Below are positions 58,334 to 64,000 of a DNA stretch of 64,000 bases, in pieces. Source of the DNA: Sphingosinicella microcystinivorans (lineage in GTDB: Bacteria > Pseudomonadota > Alphaproteobacteria > Sphingomonadales > Sphingomonadaceae); the NCBI RefSeq assembly GCF_027941835.1, contig NZ_CP116005.1:1379501-1443500 (forward strand), in the 5' to 3' direction. Each line of letters begins with the position of its first letter. Position 1 is the first letter of the stretch. A model generated the notes under the pieces. That model had not been told where the DNA came from. It saw nothing but the letters and a program-made list of their open reading frames with translations, and made no database searches. The position numbers were made by a program, and so were the translations under genes.

Positions 58334-59323
58334 TCAGCCCAGCCGCTTGCTGACCAGCGCGGCGAGGTCGGCCTCGGGGCGTGCGCCGATGTGGCTGATG
58401 ATCTCGGCGGCGGCGACGGCGCCCATCACGGCGCAATCGACGAGCGCGCGGCCTTCCGAGAAGCCCGCGAGGAAGCCCCCCGCGAACAGGTCGCCCGCGC
58501 CCGTGGTATCGACGACGCGCGTGGCGGCTTCGGCCGGGATCACGATGGCCTCGTCCTTCGTCAGCACGATCGCGCCCTTCTCGGAGCGCGTGACGACGCT
58601 CACCTCGCAGGCGCCGCGCTGCGCCGCGACGGCGGCGTCGAAATCCTGCGTTTCGTAGAGGCTCTTCAGCTCGTTCTCGTTGGCGAACAGGATGTCGACG
58701 CCGCCGCGCGCGAGCCGCAGGAAGTCGGCGCGGTGCCGCTCCACGCAGAACACGTCCGAAAGCGTGAAGGAGACGCGCCGGCCGTTCGCGTGCGCCACCT
58801 CGCAGGCCTTCGCCATCGCCGCGCGCGGGTCGGCGGCGTCCCACAGATAGCCTTCGAGGTAGGTGAGCGGGCTCGCCGCGATCAGGCGGTAATCGACGTC
58901 CGCCTCGCTCAGCATGGCGCTGGTGCCGAGGAAGGTGTTCATCGTGCGCTGGGCGTCGGGCGTCACCACGATCAGGCAGCGCCCGGTCGGCGTGCCGTCG
59001 GCCGCATAGGCGGTCGTGAAATCGACGCCGGAGGCGCGGATGTCGTGCGCGAACACCTCGCCGAGCTGGTCGTTCGAGACGCGCCCGATGAAATTCACCC
59101 GCCGGCCCAATGCCGCCATGCCCACGGCGGCGTTGGAGCCCGAACCGCCCGACACCTCGCGCCCCGGCCCCATGCGGCCGTAGAGGCGCTGCGCCTCCGC
59201 CGTGTCGATCAGGTGCATCGAGCCCTTCTGGAGGCCGTTCTCGGCGAGGAAGGCGTCGTCGGCGGACGCGATCACGTCGACAAGGGCGTTGCCGATCACG
59301 ACGATGTCGTAGGCGCTGGTCAT
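58334..59323 (-). CDS. adenosine kinase (PfkB family)
   Basis: This 329-aa ribokinase-fold enzyme shows IVVIGNALVDVIASADDAFL, the PfkB signature 1 region SGGSGSNAAVGMAALG, and signature 2 VVDTTGAGDLFAGGFLAGF with the catalytic Asp. It phosphorylates adenosine or a related nucleoside/sugar. The N-terminal pattern matches bacterial adenosine kinase-type proteins. Full length. It ends at a shared terminator with the permease gene. Confidence 0.93.
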   Translation of the reverse strand: MTSAYDIVVIGNALVDVIASADDAFLAENGLQKGSMHLIDTAEAQRLYGRMGPGREVSGGSGSNAAVGMAALGRRVNFIGRVSNDQLGEVFAHDIRASGVDFTTAYAADGTPTGRCLIVVTPDAQRTMNTFLGTSAMLSEADVDYRLIAASPLTYLEGYLWDAADPRAAMAKACEVAHANGRRVSFTLSDVFCVERHRADFLRLARGGVDILFANENELKSLYETQDFDAAVAAQRGACEVSVVTRSEKGAIVLTKDEAIVIPAEAATRVVDTTGAGDLFAGGFLAGFSEGRALVDCAVMGAVAAAEIISHIGARPEADLAALVSKRLG

Positions 59324-59368
59324 CGGGGCTGTTTCACCTGCGAAGGAAGGGGAGAAAGCCGTCCCCCT

Positions 59369-59401
59369 AGAGCATTTTCCGGTCAGGTGGAATCACCTGG
59401 C
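59369..59401. repeat. dispersed alphaproteobacterial repeat with inner palindrome
   Basis: AGAGCATTTTCCGGT is followed by the palindrome CAGGTGGAATCACCTG (59384-59399). This motif recurs between genes in many alphaproteobacteria. The surrounding 213-bp gap otherwise holds no gene I can recognise. Confidence 0.7.
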
Positions 59402-59536
59402 GTCCCGGGAAATGCGGAAAAGGCAAGGACCGGCCCATGCGCCCCGGCGCCGTGACCTCAACCGTTTGCGGGTCGTGTCCCGGTTCGAATCTCTGTTTTC
59501 GGCCCATGCCGGCACAGGACGGCTGGTCGGCGTGGA

Positions 59537-60130
59537 TCAGGCGCGCGCCTGATGTTCCTTCCGCGCCGCCGCCCAGACTTCGCGGGCGGCATCGGCATTC
59601 ATCGCGGCAATGACAAGACCGATGGCGAGGTCCGGCCACGCCGAACGCCACAGGAAGCCGGTCACGGGCCCCGCGATCACGATCGCGATATTTGCGAGCG
59701 CATCATTCCGCGCGGAGAGGAAAGCCGCCTTGGCGAGGCTCCCGCCCCGATGTCTGTGAGCGACCAGCATGAACGCACACGTCACGTTGACCACAAGCGC
59801 TCCGAGGCCGGCGAGGGACAGCGCAAAGGGTTGCGGCGGCACGGGGGCGAGAAACTTGTCGAACGCCGTCCAGAGGGTCGCCAGACCCGGAACGAGAAGG
59901 ATGAGCGCCAATGCCATGCCGACACGGGCGCGGCTGCGGGCGGACCATGCCACCGCGAAGAAGATCAGCGCGTTGACGGATGCGTCTTCGAGAAAATCCA
60001 CGCTGTCCGCGAACAGGGAAACGGAGCCAATGACGCGGGCGACAGTGAACTCGATCGCAAAATAGGCGAGATTGAGCAGCGCGACGACGAGGACCGTGCG
60101 GCGAAAGCCGGAGGCTGTTTCGGCGTTCAC
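59537..60130 (-). CDS. CDF-like cation transporter, short form
   Basis: This 197-aa protein has about six membrane helices and no cytoplasmic C-terminal domain. The topology and positions match cation diffusion facilitators, but the metal-site residues differ: the helix-2 motif reads ADSVDFLED (usually a His/Asp pair) and helix 5 reads SARNDALANI (Asn for His). Zinc export is therefore unproven. It starts at GTG, overlapping the crcB stop by four bases, and so belongs to the fluoride-riboswitch-controlled operon. Confidence 0.83.
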   Translation of the reverse strand: MNAETASGFRRTVLVVALLNLAYFAIEFTVARVIGSVSLFADSVDFLEDASVNALIFFAVAWSARSRARVGMALALILLVPGLATLWTAFDKFLAPVPPQPFALSLAGLGALVVNVTCAFMLVAHRHRGGSLAKAAFLSARNDALANIAIVIAGPVTGFLWRSAWPDLAIGLVIAAMNADAAREVWAAARKEHQARA

Positions 60131-60516
60131 AGGACACCCCTGCCGTCCAACACGCGGACCAGCCGAAGCCCCGCGAACAATGCCCCGACAGAGAGCGATA
60201 CCGAAGCCGACACGTAGATTGCCGCAAGCAGCGGCTGGCCCCGCTCCCAAAGCAGGGCCGTCTCCAATGAGAATGCCGAGAAGGTCGTGAACCCGCCGAT
60301 GACGCCGGTCGTCAGGAACAGGCGGGCGGGCTGGGGCAGCCCGCTCTTCAGCGCCCAATATTCGGCGACGATCCCCATCACGAGGGACCCGGTGATGTTG
60401 ATGAAGAGCGTCGCGACGGGAAAGCCCGGGCCGAACCACTTCAGGGCCAGCAGACCGACACCGTGGCGCGCCATGCCGCCAATCCCCGATCCGACGAATA
60501 CCAGCAGAAAACCCAC
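60127..60516 (-). CDS. crcB: fluoride channel CrcB (Fluc)
   Basis: This 129-aa protein has four membrane helices and the Fluc motifs GSGIGGMARHGVGL, TLFINITGSLVMGI and TTGVIGGFTTFSAFSLE, which include the pore Asn and the Phe box. Dual-topology dimers export fluoride. I choose the GTG 5 bases after AAGGAGG; the frame remains open far upstream, but that region is the riboswitch. It overlaps the CDF-like gene by four bases. Confidence 0.95.
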   Translation of the reverse strand: MGFLLVFVGSGIGGMARHGVGLLALKWFGPGFPVATLFINITGSLVMGIVAEYWALKSGLPQPARLFLTTGVIGGFTTFSAFSLETALLWERGQPLLAAIYVSASVSLSVGALFAGLRLVRVLDGRGVL

Positions 60517-60545
60517 GCAAGCCTCCTTCTGCGCCCAGGGCGCGA

Positions 60546-60596
60546 AAGCAGGCGTCATCAGCAACAGCGCGGTTTTGAGGGAGACACCATTCCCTT
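60546..60596 (-). promoter_or_regulatory. fluoride riboswitch (crcB motif)
   Basis: On the minus strand GGGAATGGTGTCTCCC forms the first stem. Its GGTGTC pairs with GACGCC in the conserved GCTGATGACGCCT block, giving the pseudoknot-like second pairing. The short AAC...GTT hairpin sits between them. These are the hallmarks of the crcB motif, located about 30 bp upstream of the crcB start. Fluoride binding should switch on crcB and the CDF-like gene. Confidence 0.85.
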
Positions 60597-61340
60597 GGGC
60601 AGCCGGATAGCAATTCGCGCCACGTCCCGCAAGCGACGCCCCCTCTTTTGCGGGCGGCGCAGTGGATGCTAGGCTCCGTGCCCTCGGTCTCGCTCGGGAT
60701 GATGGACGTTGATGCAAGGGAAATCCGCTTTCATCCCGGGTGCAGCCGAGGGACGCACGGCACGGCCGTCACCCGGCGGGCGAACACCATGATCGCCGAA
60801 CTGCCGCGCGCCCTCGCCCAGCTTGCCGACCGGCGCTTCGTCGCCGTGTTCCTGAAGTCGGTCGCGCTCACGCTCCTCATCCTCGCGGGGCTGTGGTTCG
60901 GGCTCGATGCGTGGCTCAGCGGCGGCAGCGCGCCGCCGCTGCCCGTCTGGATGCAGCGCTTCTGGACCGATGCGGCGGACTGGGCGGCGCTGCCCATCGT
61001 CGTCATCGGCGGCTGGTTCCTGTTTCCCGGCATCGCCACCGGCGTCATGGGCCTGTTCCTCGACGATGTCGTCGATGCCGTGGAGGATCGCCACTATCCC
61101 CGCGCGATGGCGCAGCGCCGGGTGCCGCTCGCCGAGGCCGGGCTGCTCGCGCTCGGCTCCGCGGCGCGTGTCGTGCTCTGGAACCTCGCGCTGGCGCCCG
61201 TCTATCTGCTGCTGCTGTTCACGGCGGTGGGGCCGCTCATCCTGTTCACCGCCGTCAACGGCTGGCTGATGGGGCGCGACCTTCTGGAGATGGTCGCCGT
61301 CCGCCACATGCCGCGCGCCGAGGCGTCGGCGCTGATCGCG

Positions 61341-62501
<1,161 letters not shown>

Positions 62502-62546
62502 CTATTCATAGCATCGTCGCGGGTCTGCGTGTGAAGGATCGGGGTC

Positions 62547-63485
62547 TTGGACTACGCCATCGAAGTTGAAAACCTGTCCAAGCGCTTCGGCGACAAGCAG
62601 GCGGTGGCGGGCGTCGACCTTCGCGTGCCCACGGGCGCGATCTACGGCTTCCTCGGCCAGAACGGCGCGGGCAAGACGACGACGCTGCGGATGCTGCTCG
62701 GCATCCTCGAGCCCGACGGCGGGCATCGCCGCCTGCTCGGCTCGGACCGGCCGCTCTCCGTCGCCGCGCGTGTCGGCTATCTGCCCGAGGAGCGCGGCCT
62801 CTACCCGGCGATGACGGCGCGGGAAGCCATAGCCTATGTCGGCGCACTGCGCGGCATGACGCTCGGCGCGGCGCGCGCGGGGGCCGATGCGCTGCTCGCC
62901 GCGCACGGCCTCGGCCACGAGGCGAACGCGCGCATCCGCACCTTCTCGAAGGGCATGGCGCAGAAGGTGCAGCTTCTCGCCACCTTCGTGAACCGGCCCG
63001 ACCTCATCGTGCTCGACGAGCCCTTCTCGGGCCTCGACCCCGTCAACCAGCAGGACCTCGAGGCGATGATCCACGCCGAGCGCGCGCGCGGCGCGACCAT
63101 CCTGTTCTCGACGCACGTGATGGCGCACGCCGAGCGCATGTGCGACGGCCTCGTCATCATCGCGAACGGGCGCACCTGCTTTTCGGGCAGCGTCGACGCG
63201 GCGCGGGCGCGCCTGCCCTCCCGCGTCGTTCTCGTCACCGAGCGCCCGCTCGCCGATCTTCACGCGCTGCTGCCGCCGGACAGCACGGCCGAGGCCGTGC
63301 CGGGCGGGGGGAGCCGCTACCGCTTTCCGCTGCCGGCCGGCGGCATCGAGCCGCTGCTCGCGCGCCTCATCGAGACGGGGAGCGGCATCCGCGACATGCA
63401 CATCGAGCGCCCGACGCTGCACGACGCCTTCGTCGCCATCGTCGGCGAGGCGGACGCGCCCACTGAGGCGCGCGAGGCCGCATGA
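62547..63485 (+). CDS. ABC transporter ATP-binding protein (ABC-2 exporter type)
   Basis: This 312-aa NatA-like ATPase has Walker A GFLGQNGAGKTTTLRML, the signature FSKGMAQKVQLLATF, Walker B LIVLDEPFSGLDPV and a switch His in LFSTHVMAHAE. A DUF4162-type C-terminal domain follows. The start is a TTG after AAGGATCGGGG. It overlaps the permease gene by four bases. Function: export of an unknown substrate, possibly sodium or an antibiotic-like molecule. Confidence 0.92.
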   Translation: MDYAIEVENLSKRFGDKQAVAGVDLRVPTGAIYGFLGQNGAGKTTTLRMLLGILEPDGGHRRLLGSDRPLSVAARVGYLPEERGLYPAMTAREAIAYVGALRGMTLGAARAGADALLAAHGLGHEANARIRTFSKGMAQKVQLLATFVNRPDLIVLDEPFSGLDPVNQQDLEAMIHAERARGATILFSTHVMAHAERMCDGLVIIANGRTCFSGSVDAARARLPSRVVLVTERPLADLHALLPPDSTAEAVPGGGSRYRFPLPAGGIEPLLARLIETGSGIRDMHIERPTLHDAFVAIVGEADAPTEAREAA

Positions 63486-64000
63486 TCCGCGCGACGTTCG
63501 TCATCGCCCGCCGCGACATCATGGCGACGATCCTGTCGCGGGGCTTCCTCATCTGGCTTGCGATGCCGGTCATCGGCCTTGCCTTCGCGGTGTTCGCGTC
63601 GGTCGTCGGCGGACCGCGCGAGGCGGCATCGGCGCCGCAGGCGGTCGCGGTGATCGACCCGGCCGGCGACTTCGCGCCGTGGGTGCAGGCGGTGGCGGCG
63701 CGCGAGCGCACGCGGACGGCCTACGAGCGGCTTCGCGCCGGCCATGCCGACACGGCGGCGTTCGCAAGGCCCGCCGCGCTGCTCACCGATGCCGAGCTCG
63801 ATGCGCTGGCGAAGCGCGAGGATGTCGCCGCCGTCGCCGCGCTCGGGGCGCCGTCGTTCGTCCACGTCAGCGCCGGGGCGGACCCGGAGGCGCAGGCGCG
63901 CCGGCTGTTGTCCGGCAAGAGCCGGTTCGCCGCCGCGCTCGTCGCCGCGCCGGACGGGCTCACGCTGTTCACCGCCGGCAAGGCCCCGGCCACCGAGCGC
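63482..64000 (+). CDS. ABC-2 type permease, 3' end outside window
   Basis: The first 173 codons of a permease are visible; the frame runs off the window. It begins MIRATFVIARRDIMATILSR, then a membrane helix (GFLIWLAMPVIGLAFAVFAS) and a large extracytoplasmic domain, the layout of NatB-like ABC-2 permeases. It is coupled to the ATPase by an ATGA overlap. Confidence 0.88.
   Translation, partial: MIRATFVIARRDIMATILSRGFLIWLAMPVIGLAFAVFASVVGGPREAASAPQAVAVIDPAGDFAPWVQAVAARERTRTAYERLRAGHADTAAFARPAALLTDAELDALAKREDVAAVAALGAPSFVHVSAGADPEAQARRLLSGKSRFAAALVAAPDGLTLFTAGKAPATER

Noticed and set aside
59440-59510. A T-arm-like GGTTCGAATC sequence suggesting another tRNA
   Set aside because: No acceptor, D or anticodon stem can be built around it on either strand.

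Overview
The window looks like chromosomal DNA from an alphaproteobacterium of the order Sphingomonadales. The evidence is the very GC-rich core, the gene orders secB-tim44-mltA-smr, phoH-ybeY-corC-lnt-XRE-metK and hisBHAFE, a MucR/Ros regulator, a sphingomonad-style TonB-dependent receptor, and two short dispersed repeats common in alphaproteobacteria. All family calls come from motifs and gene context read by eye; no database search was run.

Bases 1-11935 hold a same-strand catabolic cluster. It has the C-terminal part of a LuxR/MalT-type regulator, a TonB-dependent outer-membrane receptor, a creatinase-like M24 protein, an Asp/Glu/hydantoin racemase-family protein, an MDR-type oxidoreductase, a second M24 protein resembling ectoine hydrolase, a short hydantoinase/5-oxoprolinase ATPase, a DUF917 (S-methyl-thiohydantoin desulfurase-type) protein and a PLP aminotransferase. 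The enzyme set fits uptake and ring opening of a small cyclic nitrogen compound (hydantoin, cyclic amidine, guanidine or lactam). I do not recognise the cluster as a described pathway, and it is the best candidate here for a new system.

Bases about 12050-23650 are a mobile-DNA zone. They contain an IS630 remnant, an IS21 remnant, a doubly truncated BsuBI/PstI-type restriction endonuclease, a small XRE regulator preceded by C-box-like sequence, an excisionase-like HTH protein, and two tyrosine recombinase genes. The first recombinase gene is split by a complete IS21 element with an exact 8-bp target duplication. A large serine recombinase follows, and its reading frame ends inside a tRNA-Arg(CCG) gene. 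That tRNA marks the border with the core chromosome, so the catabolic cluster may be cargo of an integrated island.

Bases 23649-64000 are dense core chromosome. They include DNA repair (nth), lysine/peptidoglycan synthesis (dapB), a sirtuin, SAM synthesis (metK), envelope biogenesis (lnt, murJ, mltA), a tRNA/ribosome block (ybeY, miaB, rimI, tsaB, trpS), iron regulation (fur), secretion (secB), HslUV protease behind a heat-shock-like promoter, a histidine operon (hisB-H-A-F-E plus a HIT protein), an amino-acid permease, adenosine kinase, a fluoride exporter with a fluoride riboswitch and a CDF-like transporter, queG, and an ABC exporter cut by the window end. Points of note are a periplasmic methyltransferase fused to an I78 inhibitor domain and a 135-bp convergent overlap of queG with an EI24-family gene.
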